Origin: Bin87 sp965203855
GTDB taxonomy: Bacteria; Chloroflexota; Dehalococcoidia; Lucifugimonadales; UBA3495
Assembly: GCA_965203855.1 (NCBI GenBank)
Contig: CBDBDN010000005.1
Coordinates: 682,001 to 746,000 of the forward strand
Reading direction: 5' to 3'
Length of the DNA stretch: 64,000 bases
A model generated the notes under the pieces. The model made no database searches. It was not told the origin of the DNA and saw only the letters and a list, made by a program, of their open reading frames with translations. Below, in pieces: positions 1 through 8,665 of the stretch (position 1 is the stretch's first letter; the number at the start of each line of letters is the position of its first letter). Position numbers and translations under genes: made by a program.

Positions 1-1
1 C

Positions 2-958
2 TACGCCGTCGCCCGCCGACTGCGCCGCAACCTCAGCCACGACTACCAACGGCGGCAAGCCGACCTCAACCGGGTGCGGGGCCGCGTCAATCTGCTCCGC
101 ACGGAACGCCGCCAGCTGCTGCAACGGGGCCGGATTGCCTGCATCTTTGACGAACTAACCGTTGACACCCCGCGCAACCGCTATGTCAAAGCGGCGCTGC
201 GAAAACTGGCCGGATTAGTAAAAGACCCGGAGTTATCCCGCCGCTGCCGCACCTGGGCCGGCAACCTGGAACGGGCCGGCGTAACCGACCCGCTGCATCA
301 CTTGGGCCGCCCGGAACGGCCGTCGCTGCGGGATGTCCGCACCAATGCCGACGACCGGCAAATGCTGGCGGCGGCGCAGCTGGCCTTTGACTTGTCCATC
401 CCTACCGAGGACGCCGGCCGGTCAACCCTGGCAATGCCCAACAGAAATAAGGGATGGGAGTTGTTTGAGAAAGCCGTTGCCGGATTTTATGCGGTAACTG
501 TATCTCCGCAAGGCTGGCGTGTCCGGCATGGCGGCTGGATTGGCTGGCCGGTAGAACGCAGCACGCCGGGCATAGATGCGATACTGCCGCGAATGCAAAC
601 CGACATTATGCTGGAACACTCCGGCATGGGGCGGCGCATCATCATTGATACCAAGTTTATGTCGGTCGTTACGCCCGGCCAGTATGATAACCGGAGACTA
701 CACAGCAGTCATATTTATCAGATATATGCCTATCTCCGTTCCCAGGAAAACCCTGCTGATCCGTTGTCTTACCGGACTAGCGGAGTACTGTTGTACCCGG
801 CTATTAACTGCGATGTTGACGAGGCGGCGGTTATACAAGGCCACGAAATCCGCTTTGCCACCGTTGACCTTGCGGCGAATAGCCCCGTCATCCGCCAACG
901 CCTGCTGGACATTGCCCAAACTACCCCGCTGGCCGGCGAATTGCCGGCGCCCAGCTAG
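2..958 (+). CDS. mcrC: 5-methylcytosine restriction system subunit McrC (5' truncated by window edge)
   Basis: The frame is open from base 2, so the gene begins upstream; 318 residues are visible. McrC partners the McrB GTPase and carries the DNA-cutting PD-(D/E)xK nuclease. The visible part holds the family block FDELTVDTPRNRYVKAAL and, near visible residue 215, a nuclease core with DIMLE followed by IIIDTKF, the expected D...E/D-x-K arrangement. A GTG at 74 could be mistaken for a start, but the in-frame upstream sequence reads as McrC protein. The stop is TAG. The mcrB partner would be expected just left of the window and cannot be seen. The domain looks intact. Confidence 0.88.
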   Translation, partial: YAVARRLRRNLSHDYQRRQADLNRVRGRVNLLRTERRQLLQRGRIACIFDELTVDTPRNRYVKAALRKLAGLVKDPELSRRCRTWAGNLERAGVTDPLHHLGRPERPSLRDVRTNADDRQMLAAAQLAFDLSIPTEDAGRSTLAMPNRNKGWELFEKAVAGFYAVTVSPQGWRVRHGGWIGWPVERSTPGIDAILPRMQTDIMLEHSGMGRRIIIDTKFMSVVTPGQYDNRRLHSSHIYQIYAYLRSQENPADPLSYRTSGVLLYPAINCDVDEAAVIQGHEIRFATVDLAANSPVIRQRLLDIAQTTPLAGELPAPS

Positions 959-964
959 TGCTGG

Positions 965-1912
965 TTATCCGCCGCCGTTGCCCGACGCCAGCGCCGCCGC
1001 AATCCGGTTGGCGCGCGGTTTCAGCACGGCGTACAGCGCCGCGTTGGCCGGAGTAGGTACATTATGCTGCCGGCCCATCCGAATGACGGTTCCGGTCAAT
1101 CCCTCCAGCTCTACCGGCCGGGACTCAGCGAAGTCTTTGGCCAAGGATGCCATTCCGGTAGCCGGGAAATTGTCCAAAGCCTGCATTGACCATTCCAGCG
1201 AGTCGGGTTCCAGCGGCGCGCCGGACGCTGCGCCCACCGCCAAGGCCTCGGCGATGGCCTCTTGTATCAAAGCGCGGGTTTCCGGCACGGAACGCAGTTC
1301 GCCGTAGGGCAGCCCGCTGGCGGCGCATACCCCGGCGGAACCGCACAGGTAAGCGAACTTTTTCCACAGCATCCCCGTCATATTTTCCAGCAGTTCTACC
1401 CGCCAGCCGGCGCCTTGAAACACCGCCAGCAAACGTTCCCCGCGCGGCGTGATGCCCGGCGTGCGCTCGCCGAATGACGCCGCGCCCGGCCCGCCCTGCG
1501 TAACCACGCCCGGCGCGCTGATACGCCCTTCCAGGTATGCCGACCCAATCATCACTTGCCCATCGGGGTAGGCGGCGTTGAGCAGCTCGCCGTTGTCAAT
1601 GCCGTTCTGCAAAGTCAATACGATGGTATCCGGGCCAACCAGCGGCCCAATGGCGTCAACGGCGGCGGCGTTGTCATACATCTTGACGGCGAACAGCGCC
1701 AGCTCCTGATGCCCCAGCTCAGCCGGATTGTCGGTAGCGTTGCAGTGAACGGTAAAATCCCCGTCATTGCTGCTGGACACGCGCAGCCCGCTGCGCCGGA
1801 TAGCGTCCAAATGGGCGCCCCTTGCGATAAAAGTAACCTCGTGGCCGGCGCGCGCCAGCAAGCCGCCAAAGTATCCGCCTACGCCGCCGGCGCCCATAAC
1901 TGCGATTCGCAT
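965..1912 (-). CDS. panE: 2-dehydropantoate 2-reductase family protein
   Basis: Predicted NADPH-dependent ketopantoate reductase (315 aa, usual length), which makes pantoate for pantothenate/CoA synthesis. The N-terminal Rossmann motif GAGGVGGYFGG (about residues 7-17) binds NADPH; the C-terminal helical domain contains the WKKFAYLC segment with the expected catalytic lysine and a SRPVELEGLTG segment with the conserved acidic residue. The asparagine usually found after the lysine segment appears to be Cys, so a relative with another 2-oxoacid substrate is possible. It is the last gene of a tight minus-strand cluster: the dCTP deaminase gene ends 7 bp upstream of its start. Confidence 0.85.
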   Translation of the reverse strand: MRIAVMGAGGVGGYFGGLLARAGHEVTFIARGAHLDAIRRSGLRVSSSNDGDFTVHCNATDNPAELGHQELALFAVKMYDNAAAVDAIGPLVGPDTIVLTLQNGIDNGELLNAAYPDGQVMIGSAYLEGRISAPGVVTQGGPGAASFGERTPGITPRGERLLAVFQGAGWRVELLENMTGMLWKKFAYLCGSAGVCAASGLPYGELRSVPETRALIQEAIAEALAVGAASGAPLEPDSLEWSMQALDNFPATGMASLAKDFAESRPVELEGLTGTVIRMGRQHNVPTPANAALYAVLKPRANRIAAALASGNGGG

Positions 1913-1918
1913 AGTTAG

Positions 1919-2467
1919 TTACACCTGCTGTTGAAATTGGCCTTCGTAACCCGCCTCAGCCGGCAAGCCGGTGTGTTCCAGTATCAGCTGGGCAATTTCC
2001 ATCCCGCGGCGCAGCAGGATGCGATAGGGGCCGATGTTGTTCATCTCCAAATACAACGGCCCGACAAACCCGGCATGGACGCTGGGCGCAGTAACGTGTA
2101 TGGACAAGCCCAGGCGCGCCAGTGAACTTTTGCCCTCAATCCGCCCGGCTATATGCAGCGGGAGTTCAATCGTTTCCAGCGTCCGCCCAATCACCAGCTG
2201 ATTGGACGGCATTTCATAGGAACCGTCATCAGGGATGATGACCTCCCGCCCGTTCCGCCGCAGAAATGACATTACATTAAATCCAGTCGCCGACGGGTCA
2301 ACTACGATGCCTGCTGTGCCGTTGCCGGCTACAACGGTGAGCTCTTTGTACAGCAGCAAATCTATCGACGAGCTGCCTATGCGGTCGCTTTCCAGCGGAA
2401 TGGGCGGGTCAAAACCCAGGCGCTTCGCTCTGATTTCGGCCCGCATTTCAATGTCGGAAAGAGCCAT
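1919..2467 (-). CDS. dcd: dCTP deaminase
   Basis: Deaminates dCTP to dUTP for thymidylate synthesis (182 aa, normal length). The conserved nucleotide-binding stretch GKSSLARLGLSIHVTAP supplies the Ser and Arg of the family; HAGFVGPLYLEMNN holds the catalytic Glu in the LE-M context, followed by a GMEIAQLI strand. Deaminase rather than plain dUTPase is favoured by this Glu, but bifunctional dCTP deaminase/dUTPase cannot be excluded. A second, dUTPase-like member lies at 41902-42483. The upstream gene stops 3 bp before its ATG, so the two are probably co-transcribed. Confidence 0.86.
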   Translation of the reverse strand: MALSDIEMRAEIRAKRLGFDPPIPLESDRIGSSSIDLLLYKELTVVAGNGTAGIVVDPSATGFNVMSFLRRNGREVIIPDDGSYEMPSNQLVIGRTLETIELPLHIAGRIEGKSSLARLGLSIHVTAPSVHAGFVGPLYLEMNNIGPYRILLRRGMEIAQLILEHTGLPAEAGYEGQFQQQV

Positions 2468-2470
2468 ACG

Positions 2471-2812
2471 CTACCTCCCGGAAACGATGGGCAGGCGGGC
2501 GATTGACAGCAGCTCTTCCTCAGTGGCATAGAACCGGGTCTGTCCCCAGTTGGTGGGGGGAAAATGGACGAAAATTTGCCCGTCGCCCCTTTCGCCCATC
2601 AGCGAGGCGCGCACCGTGCCGTTTTCCTCATTGACCAGAAACAACGGAGCAAAAATTTTCTGGAGCCGGTCGCCAAGGCGCAGCCGGATTTCCGCTTCCC
2701 AGGGTTCTGAGAACGGATCTTTGCACATATCCGCGTAGTAGAGGTCCACGATGATAGGCCTTTTGTAGATCTCCAGCGTATCGCGTAGCGGACGCAGTTC
2801 ACCGCGCAGCAT
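2471..2812 (-). CDS. hypothetical protein
   Basis: A 113-residue protein I do not recognise. The ATG at 2812 is chosen because AGGAGG lies 5 nt upstream; the frame stays open to 2899 without a comparable site. The protein has no signal peptide or membrane segment, starts MLRGELRPLRDTLEIYKRP, is mixed alpha/beta in appearance, and ends in a segment with TRFYATEEELLSIARLP. It is directly followed by dcd with a 3 bp gap, so it is likely translated from the same message. Function unknown. Confidence 0.7.
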   Translation of the reverse strand: MLRGELRPLRDTLEIYKRPIIVDLYYADMCKDPFSEPWEAEIRLRLGDRLQKIFAPLFLVNEENGTVRASLMGERGDGQIFVHFPPTNWGQTRFYATEEELLSIARLPIVSGR

Positions 2813-2923
2813 TTTTGCCTCCTGTGGATTGGTTGCTTGCGGATGCGGTTGCTTGCGGATTGGCTGCCTGATATTGCCCCATCCAATGCTTGCCGTCAAC
2901 GGACGCGCGTCAACGGACCCAAG

Positions 2924-4621
2924 TCAGTCGGAGTTGGCCGTTATCGGGTAGCCAAATTCCTCTCGCAAATCCCGTTTCAGCACCTTGCCCATCACATTGC
3001 GGGGCAGGGCGTCCACGAACACTATGGAACGAGGCCGCTTGAAACCGGCCAGCCGCTGCCGGCAGTGTTCAATCAATTCGTTTTCGGTTACCGCGGCGGC
3101 ATCGCCGGCGGCGTGATTGCCGGCCGCGTTGCGGACGACTACCGCCCGCACTTCCTCCCCCCATTCCAGATCAGCGATGCCGATGACCGCCGCCTCGTCC
3201 ACGCCGGGATGCTCAACCAGCGCCTGCTCCACTTCCTCCGGCGCAATCATTTCGCCGCCCCGCTTGATAAAGTCCCGCGCCCGCCCGGCCAGATAGATGT
3301 ACCCGTCGGCGTCCTGCCACGCCAGATCCCCGGTATAAAGCCAGCCGTCGCGGATAGCATCGCCGCTGCCGCCGCCGGCGTTGGCATCGCCGTTATCGCC
3401 GCCGGCATTGGCATTGGCGTTGGCAGCGCCGTCGGCATTGGCATTAGTGTTGACATTGGCAGCGCCGCCGGATGCGCCCGGCTGCCAGTACCCTGTCATA
3501 ATGCGGGGGCCGCGCGCTACAATCTCGCCGGTTTCGCCGACCGGAACGGCCTCCCCGTCCTCGCCTACAATCATCACCTCTACATCGTCCAGGGGCTTGC
3601 CGATGGAAGTCAAACGCCGCAACTTGCGCTCAATTTCGCCCGGTTCGCCCTCCAGGATATGGTCGTCAGGCGGCAGCATCGTGATGGTGGACGCCGTTTC
3701 GGTCTGCCCGAAAGCGTTGATGAACCGGGCGCCGGGAAAGGCGGCGATGGCGTCCCTGATGACCGGCAAGGGCATCGCCGCCGCCCCGTATGTGATGACA
3801 TCCAGAGCGGAAAGGTCGTACTCGGCAAAGCGGGGATGCTCTATTACCCGTTTGAGCATCGTCGGCACCAGCATCGCCCGGTTGACGCGATGCTCGGCCG
3901 CCAGCGACAGCCAGCCCTCCGGGTCAAACTGGGGCATCACCACCAGCGTGCGCCCGCCGAACACCGCCGCCAACGCCGCCTGCATCCCGGCCACATGATA
4001 CATTGGCACCGTGAGCAGGTTGGTTTCGGCAACATCCGGGTCGGCTGGGGCGACATTGGACAGCAGAAATGTCGCAAAGCTGTCGTGCGACAGCCGCGCG
4101 CCCTTGGGGATGCTGGTAGTGCCGGAGGTGAACATTATCACCGTAGTGGCATCCGCATCGTCCTCCGGGAAATGCTGCTGCTCCGGGTCGGAATCGGACA
4201 GCAGGGCGTCATAGCCGATATTGCCGCCGGCCGCCGGCGCATCCAGCATTACGATGCGGTCGCTGGCGATAGAACCGTCGGACGGCGCCAGGGCACGATA
4301 GCGTTCCCCCAGAAACAGCAGCCGCGGCTCTACGATGGACAGCATCGTTGCCAGTTCGTCCGCTTTGGCGCGAAAGTTGACCGGCACATAGATGGCGTCT
4401 CGCTGGGCGGCGGCAAAGTAAATTTCCAGCAGCTGATTGCAGTTGGTTTGCATCGCCGCCACCCGGTCGCCACGCCCGATGCCCAAAGCCGCCATCCCGT
4501 TGGCCAGGCGGTTGACCCGCTCTTGCAGCCGCTCAAAGCTGATGCGCCGCCCGTCATAGATCACCGCCGTGCGGTCGGGAACGATGGCGGCGGCCAGCGT
4601 CAAAATTTCGGTAGTGTTCAT
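2924..4621 (-). CDS. AMP-dependent acyl-CoA synthetase/ligase with a low-complexity insert
   Basis: ANL-superfamily enzyme (565 aa) that activates a carboxylic acid as acyl-adenylate and transfers it to CoA. Visible core motifs: P-loop TSGTTSIPKG (165-174; the usual second Gly is Ser), FGQTETA (304-310), YTGDLAW (429-435), hinge GRARDFIKRGGEMIAPEEVE, and C-terminal PRNVMGKVLKRDLR with the catalytic Lys. Between the MTGYW segment and the YTGD motif is an unusual Asn/Ala/Gly/Asp-rich stretch, residues about 381-424, encoded by imperfect 6-bp repeats at 3353-3480. The insert lies in a surface-loop region, so activity may survive. It sits beside an enoyl-CoA hydratase gene, suggesting fatty or aromatic acid degradation. 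Exact substrate unknown. Confidence 0.88.
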   Translation of the reverse strand: MNTTEILTLAAAIVPDRTAVIYDGRRISFERLQERVNRLANGMAALGIGRGDRVAAMQTNCNQLLEIYFAAAQRDAIYVPVNFRAKADELATMLSIVEPRLLFLGERYRALAPSDGSIASDRIVMLDAPAAGGNIGYDALLSDSDPEQQHFPEDDADATTVIMFTSGTTSIPKGARLSHDSFATFLLSNVAPADPDVAETNLLTVPMYHVAGMQAALAAVFGGRTLVVMPQFDPEGWLSLAAEHRVNRAMLVPTMLKRVIEHPRFAEYDLSALDVITYGAAAMPLPVIRDAIAAFPGARFINAFGQTETASTITMLPPDDHILEGEPGEIERKLRRLTSIGKPLDDVEVMIVGEDGEAVPVGETGEIVARGPRIMTGYWQPGASGGAANVNTNANADGAANANANAGGDNGDANAGGGSGDAIRDGWLYTGDLAWQDADGYIYLAGRARDFIKRGGEMIAPEEVEQALVEHPGVDEAAVIGIADLEWGEEVRAVVVRNAAGNHAAGDAAAVTENELIEHCRQRLAGFKRPRSIVFVDALPRNVMGKVLKRDLREEFGYPITANSD

Positions 4622-4647
4622 CCTCTGATAACCCGTCCATGCCGTGA

Positions 4648-5466
4648 TTAGGCAGTGATTATAGCGGATGGGGCTGCGGTTGCGGTGGCGTCCCCGCTGC
4701 CATCCGCCCCGTTGCCATCTCCATCCCCGTCCAGCAGAGTGGCCGCCAGCATCCGTTCCTGCCGCAGCGCAGCGGACAAGGGCAAGTCAAGCCCTTGCCG
4801 CAATGCGATGCGCGCGGCGGTGGATACTAGAGGCGGGATACGGGCCAGCCGGCCGGCAGTATCAAACGCCGCCGGCAGCAAGGCGTCCGGCGCGACTACC
4901 CGACTGACCAATCCCCAGCGCAAAGCGTCATCCGCGCCAAACCGGCGCCCGGTAAGCAGCAAGTCCATAGCGTTAGACGGCCCGGCATTGCGGGGCAAAG
5001 TCTGCGTGCCCCCGGCGGCGGGAATCAGCCCCAGCCGCGTTTCCGGCATCGCCAAGATAGTACCCGATGCGGCAATGCGGACATCCCCCAGCAGCATAAT
5101 CTCCACGCCCGAACCGATGCAGTAGCCATGCACCGCAACGACAATCGGCTTGTCCAGGCCAATCAGCTGCCCCCAGACATCCCGCTGCCAGCGCGCCCGG
5201 CGCGCGGCGTCCTGCGACGGCGCCGTGCCAAACTCCGACAAGTCCGCCCCGGCGCAGAACGCCGGCCCCTCCCCGGTAATCAGCAATGCCCGCGCCTCCG
5301 CATCATCGGCCACGGCGGACAAGTCGGCGGCAAAGTCATCCCGCATCTGCACCGAGTAAGCATTGCGCCGCCGCAACCGGTTCAGCGACAGATGCGCCAC
5401 GCCGCCAGCGGTTTTGGAATAAAGCAGCGTAGCAAATGCGGCGGATGGGGATGATGGGGTTGCCAT
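4648..5466 (-). CDS. enoyl-CoA hydratase/isomerase family protein
   Basis: Crotonase-fold enzyme (272 aa) expected to hydrate or isomerise enoyl-CoA. The oxyanion-hole segment PAFCAGADLSEF and HGYCIGSGVEIMLLGDV are present; both catalytic glutamates of hydratases can be placed, Glu122 (GSGVE) and Glu142 (MPETRLGLIP). The C-terminus after about residue 247 is a DGDGDGNGADGSGD-type low-complexity tail that is not part of the fold. Located 26 bp upstream of the acyl-CoA ligase gene on the same strand, so the two probably act in one pathway. Confidence 0.87.
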   Translation of the reverse strand: MATPSSPSAAFATLLYSKTAGGVAHLSLNRLRRRNAYSVQMRDDFAADLSAVADDAEARALLITGEGPAFCAGADLSEFGTAPSQDAARRARWQRDVWGQLIGLDKPIVVAVHGYCIGSGVEIMLLGDVRIAASGTILAMPETRLGLIPAAGGTQTLPRNAGPSNAMDLLLTGRRFGADDALRWGLVSRVVAPDALLPAAFDTAGRLARIPPLVSTAARIALRQGLDLPLSAALRQERMLAATLLDGDGDGNGADGSGDATATAAPSAIITA

Positions 5467-5482
5467 AAGATTTGCGGCCTAA

Positions 5483-6880
5483 CTAGCGCAAGACGGTAAA
5501 ACTTTTGAGGGCAAAGTCCACATTAGCCCAGTTTTGCGCTGCGGTTTCCGTAGCGTAGTGCATACGGACGCGAAAGAGCGCGCCAGTGTCCGGGTGGATG
5601 TAAAACCCGGATACTGAAGTTCCCGGCGTATCATTCCTGTATGTGAATTCCCAGCGGATGAGTTCCATAGTGCGGCCCTGTTTGGTATGTATCCGGTCCC
5701 TATACGCCTCGCTGTAATCGGGATCTCTTTGCCAATCTGCCGCAACCTCGTCAACCCATTCGGCAGTGTTGCGGCTGGCGCGGTTCAGACTAGGCGGCCA
5801 TTCCTTGATGTATATGCGAATCAGTACATCTTGCGTGCACCGCAATTCGTTTTCCCACCAGCCATTCTCCTGGAGTTCCAAATGATGGCAGCCGCCGGGA
5901 TACTGTATCCAGAAAGCGCCCTGCTCGCTTTTCCAAGTCAGCATTCCCGTCGGCGGCGTACCGTAGAACGGCGTCGGATCCGGCCGTCGGGTGAGCGATG
6001 TAAGCTTGTTGACTGCGGCGGTCAGTTCGTCAATGTCATCAGCGGAATAGTTGTTCAGCTGCGCCAGCGTCAATGCTTCCGTAGCGTATTCTAATGCTTC
6101 CGGCAGATTGCCTTGTTCCTCATAGCATCGGGAGGCTACTGTGTTAGCCTTAACATGGGCGCGCGTTCCATCAGTATAGGCTTCGTCCGGCAGTCGCAAA
6201 GCCCGCTGCGCCTCTTGAATTGCCGAAGTACAGAGTTCGTTCCGATAATAAACCCAGGCCAAGTTGGTGCGAGTGCCCGAATCGTTTTCTATGTCCAGGG
6301 ATTTCTGATAATGGACGATGGCTTTGTCATCGTTCCGGTCGCCGGAATAGGCCAATGCAATCTGATGCTCCAAGTATGCATTGGGCTGCCTTTGCGCGTC
6401 AATCGCTTGCAAGTAAGTTCTGATTGCAGCCTTGTAATGCCCGGCGTCATAATATCCCTCTGCTTCATTTGCCAGACGACGGGCTTCACGCGTTAGCACG
6501 CTGGGATCCGGCGTAGCAGTCGGCCAAGGCGTCGCTGTTGGCCGTGGCGTACGCGTAGCGATTCGCCGCGGGGTAGGCGGTGGCGGCAAGGTAGCCGTCG
6601 GCGCCGGCGTATAGGTAGGCTGCGGCGTCCAAGTGGGCGCCGGCATAGGGGTAGGCGTCAAAGTAGGCGCCGGCGTGGGCGTCCAGGTGGGTACTGGCGT
6701 CCAGGTTGGCGCCGGCGTAGCGGTTGGCGCAGTTGTCGGGCTAGGGGCGGGTGTCGGGACAGCAGTTGCCGTCGTTGCTGCGGGAGCCGGCGTTGCCGCA
6801 TCCGGCGCCGGCCCGGCATTGCAGGCGATGGCGAATGCCGCCGCAGCAATTACGATAGCGATGGCGGCGTATTTCAACAT
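5483..6880 (-). CDS. TPR-repeat lipoprotein with Pro/Thr-rich linker
   Basis: Exported lipoprotein of about 465 residues. The start is taken as the ATG at 6880; a TTG two codons upstream is possible. A hydrophobic signal ends in the lipobox AIAC, then comes a ~105-residue linker of PTP/ATP/WTP repeats, then roughly residues 130-290 with TPR-like helices (for example AEGYYDAGHYKAAIRTYLQA and YQKSLDIENDSGTRTNLAWVY), and a C-terminal globular domain with several Trp and Cys residues. TPR repeats bind proteins or peptides; the C-terminal domain is unknown to me. Such PTP linkers are frequent in Chloroflexota surface proteins. A decayed copy of its first codons lies at 8475-8517. Confidence 0.75.
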   Translation of the reverse strand: MLKYAAIAIVIAAAAFAIACNAGPAPDAATPAPAATTATAVPTPAPSPTTAPTATPAPTWTPVPTWTPTPAPTLTPTPMPAPTWTPQPTYTPAPTATLPPPPTPRRIATRTPRPTATPWPTATPDPSVLTREARRLANEAEGYYDAGHYKAAIRTYLQAIDAQRQPNAYLEHQIALAYSGDRNDDKAIVHYQKSLDIENDSGTRTNLAWVYYRNELCTSAIQEAQRALRLPDEAYTDGTRAHVKANTVASRCYEEQGNLPEALEYATEALTLAQLNNYSADDIDELTAAVNKLTSLTRRPDPTPFYGTPPTGMLTWKSEQGAFWIQYPGGCHHLELQENGWWENELRCTQDVLIRIYIKEWPPSLNRASRNTAEWVDEVAADWQRDPDYSEAYRDRIHTKQGRTMELIRWEFTYRNDTPGTSVSGFYIHPDTGALFRVRMHYATETAAQNWANVDFALKSFTVLR

Positions 6881-7082
6881 AATCAACCTGCCTTGTGGTA
6901 TCCGTATGGGTTATGGTTAGGTGGGCTAGTTTTCGTCATTCCGGCTGGTTTTCGTCATTCCGGCTAGTTTTCGTCATTCCGGCTTGCGCCGGAATCTATG
7001 GCTGCCGGTTCCATCACCATCATGGCCGATTACGACACTGGATTCCGGCTTGCGCCGGAATGACGTTTTAAGGATGCCCGAA
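6837..7082. repeat. Direct repeat copy A flanking the methyltransferase gene
   Basis: This stretch matches 8475-8682 almost base for base: start of the lipoprotein gene, its upstream region with GTATGGGTTATGGTTAGGTG, and a two-headed palindromic element. Copy A has an additional short tandem triplication of a TTTTCGTCATTCCGGCT unit near 6930-6980. The two copies are in the same orientation and bracket the methyltransferase gene. Confidence 0.85.
6972..7065. repeat. Two-headed palindromic repeat (REP/MITE-like) element
   Basis: Two copies of the palindrome ATTCCGGCTTGCGCCGGAAT enclose a ~45 bp core containing CTATGGCTGCCGGTTCC. The same design recurs at 8571-8665, 15015-15110, 56101-56195 and 57153-57247. 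The element overlaps the 3' end of the methyltransferase gene and supplies its last codons and stop. Confidence 0.8.
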
Positions 7083-8314
7083 CTACGAACTGTCGCATGG
7101 TAATCGCCAAGGTTGGCCTCCTTTTTGAATTGATTGACGTCGACAAAGCGGATAGCGCGTCCGTGCTCCAAAGTTCCCTTGACATTATCCTTGATGCGGG
7201 CTACATAGTCCGCCTGAATTTCAGTCATAAAACAGTACCGGCCCCGGTTCATCGCCGCTTTGCCCAGCGTACCGCTACCGGCGAAAGGATCAAACACTAA
7301 ATCCCCAACAAAAGAGTACAAGCGTACCACCTGGTCGCAAAGTTTGATGGGGAAAACCGCGCTGTGCACCCTGTCCACCACAGGCGGGATGTTCCACACA
7401 TTTGACCGTTCAAAGTCGTCGCCCATTTTGCTCTCGCTGGTTACGCGATACGGATATTGGCGCAAATTCCAGTCAATAAGCTTCAATGACTTCTTGCGAT
7501 ATACCATGACATACTCGGTCCTGGCATTAGCCTTATAGGTCAGCGGTTTGCGGTGCATTTCAAAGCCGGCTACCCGGTTCTTGGCGCTCTTTTCCGGCTT
7601 GGCCCAAATAATGTCGTCAATGAATTCCCATCCCATCTGCGCCAGCCTGGCATGGAGGTCAAAAGGCACCGGGTAACGCCGGCTGGCGTACTTGCGGCCG
7701 GCCCGCGGCACGATAATCGGGGACGTGTTCAACACGAAAAAACGCCCCTCTTTAGTTATCCGAAACACTTCCGCAAAAACGGATTCCAAAAAATCCAGGT
7801 ATTCGCCATAGTTGCGGTATATTGAATAGTCGCGCGCATTATAGTACGGCGGCGAGGTGAAGGTAAGATGCACCGACCGGTCCGGAGTGTATGACAAAGT
7901 TTCCAGTACATCGCCTTGCACTACCAGGTTTTTCATAAAATCCGGCGATGCGACGTGCGAATCCTCGTCCACCGCATCGTTGCCGTGAACCTCTTTTTGC
8001 GCTACATCACGAATCATATCATTAGGATGGTCGCACAGCGTCGCCAAATACTCTTTGACTACCGGATCGTTGCGGAACGCCAGCAAGCCCCGGATCGCCT
8101 GCATCGCAACTTCCGGGTTAGGATCGCCCGTATATCTGATGAGGATGCCGATGAGATTCGGGTCGCGCTTGCGCCCGACCGATGACATGGCCTCTTTCTT
8201 GGCGGTCGTGCTGGAATCCGGGTTTTCCAGAATAACCAAGCTGTGATGCAACGGAAATTTGGCCGACCCCAGTCCGTCCAAGGCGGCTTCCGTATCGGTA
8301 TGTACGCTTGCCAT
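6974..8314 (-). CDS. HEAT-repeat/DNA methyltransferase (N4-cytosine or N6-adenine, beta class)
   Basis: 446 residues. Residues about 20-120 form HEAT-like helical repeats (RDPNLIGILIRYTGDPNPEV, then LRNDPVVKEYLATL-type helices); residues 130-400 form an amino-methyltransferase. The catalytic motif IV TSPPYYN is at 153-159 and the SAM-binding motif DPFAGSGT at 342-349, giving the order IV then I typical of the beta class. The TSPPY form is commonest in N4-cytosine enzymes. The last ~35 residues (with two FRRKPES-type repeats) are encoded by a palindromic repeat element, so the ancestral C-terminus was probably lost. No restriction endonuclease gene is adjacent, suggesting an orphan methylase. 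Base composition is lower in GC than its neighbours. Confidence 0.88.
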   Translation of the reverse strand: MASVHTDTEAALDGLGSAKFPLHHSLVILENPDSSTTAKKEAMSSVGRKRDPNLIGILIRYTGDPNPEVAMQAIRGLLAFRNDPVVKEYLATLCDHPNDMIRDVAQKEVHGNDAVDEDSHVASPDFMKNLVVQGDVLETLSYTPDRSVHLTFTSPPYYNARDYSIYRNYGEYLDFLESVFAEVFRITKEGRFFVLNTSPIIVPRAGRKYASRRYPVPFDLHARLAQMGWEFIDDIIWAKPEKSAKNRVAGFEMHRKPLTYKANARTEYVMVYRKKSLKLIDWNLRQYPYRVTSESKMGDDFERSNVWNIPPVVDRVHSAVFPIKLCDQVVRLYSFVGDLVFDPFAGSGTLGKAAMNRGRYCFMTEIQADYVARIKDNVKGTLEHGRAIRFVDVNQFKKEANLGDYHATVRSSGILKTSFRRKPESSVVIGHDGDGTGSHRFRRKPE

Positions 8315-8474
8315 AGTGCAATGCCTTGCGTGAGACGCATCAGTCCGTAAGGCACAATAGCATACGCAGGGAGAAATTCAAGCCCCGCTACCGAAAGGCG
8401 CTCCCTCGCACCTTGATGCGCTTATGCTGGCAATACCGGATCATCCCCAACCCGGCATACCACAACGCCCAACT

Positions 8475-8517
8475 CCGCCGCAACAATTACGATAGCGATG
8501 GCGGTGTATTTCAACAT
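8475..8517 (-). pseudogene. Fragment of the TPR lipoprotein gene (first codons only)
   Basis: Reading on the minus strand from the ATG at 8517, the sequence gives MLKYTAIAIVIVAA, nearly identical to the start of the lipoprotein encoded at 6880. Similarity stops after about 14 codons. It is therefore a partial duplicate, left when the surrounding direct repeat arose; no functional product is expected. Confidence 0.65.
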
Positions 8518-8570
8518 AATCAACCTGCTTTGTGCTACCCGTATGGGTTATGGTTAGGTGGGCTGGTTTT

Positions 8571-8665
8571 CGTCATTCCGGCGAAAGCCGGAATCTATGG
8601 CTGCCGGTTCCATCACCATCATGGCCGATTACGACACCGGATTTCGGCGCAAGCCGGAATGACGG
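8571..8665. repeat. Two-headed palindromic repeat element
   Basis: Palindromes ATTCCGGCGAAAGCCGGAAT and ATTTCGGCGCAAGCCGGAAT enclose the same core as the element at 6972-7065. It lies inside direct repeat copy B. Confidence 0.75.

Noticed and set aside
2837..4651. 604-codon plus-strand frame opposite the acyl-CoA ligase
   Set aside because: It is an antisense shadow of a GC-rich gene; the minus-strand frame has all ANL motifs.
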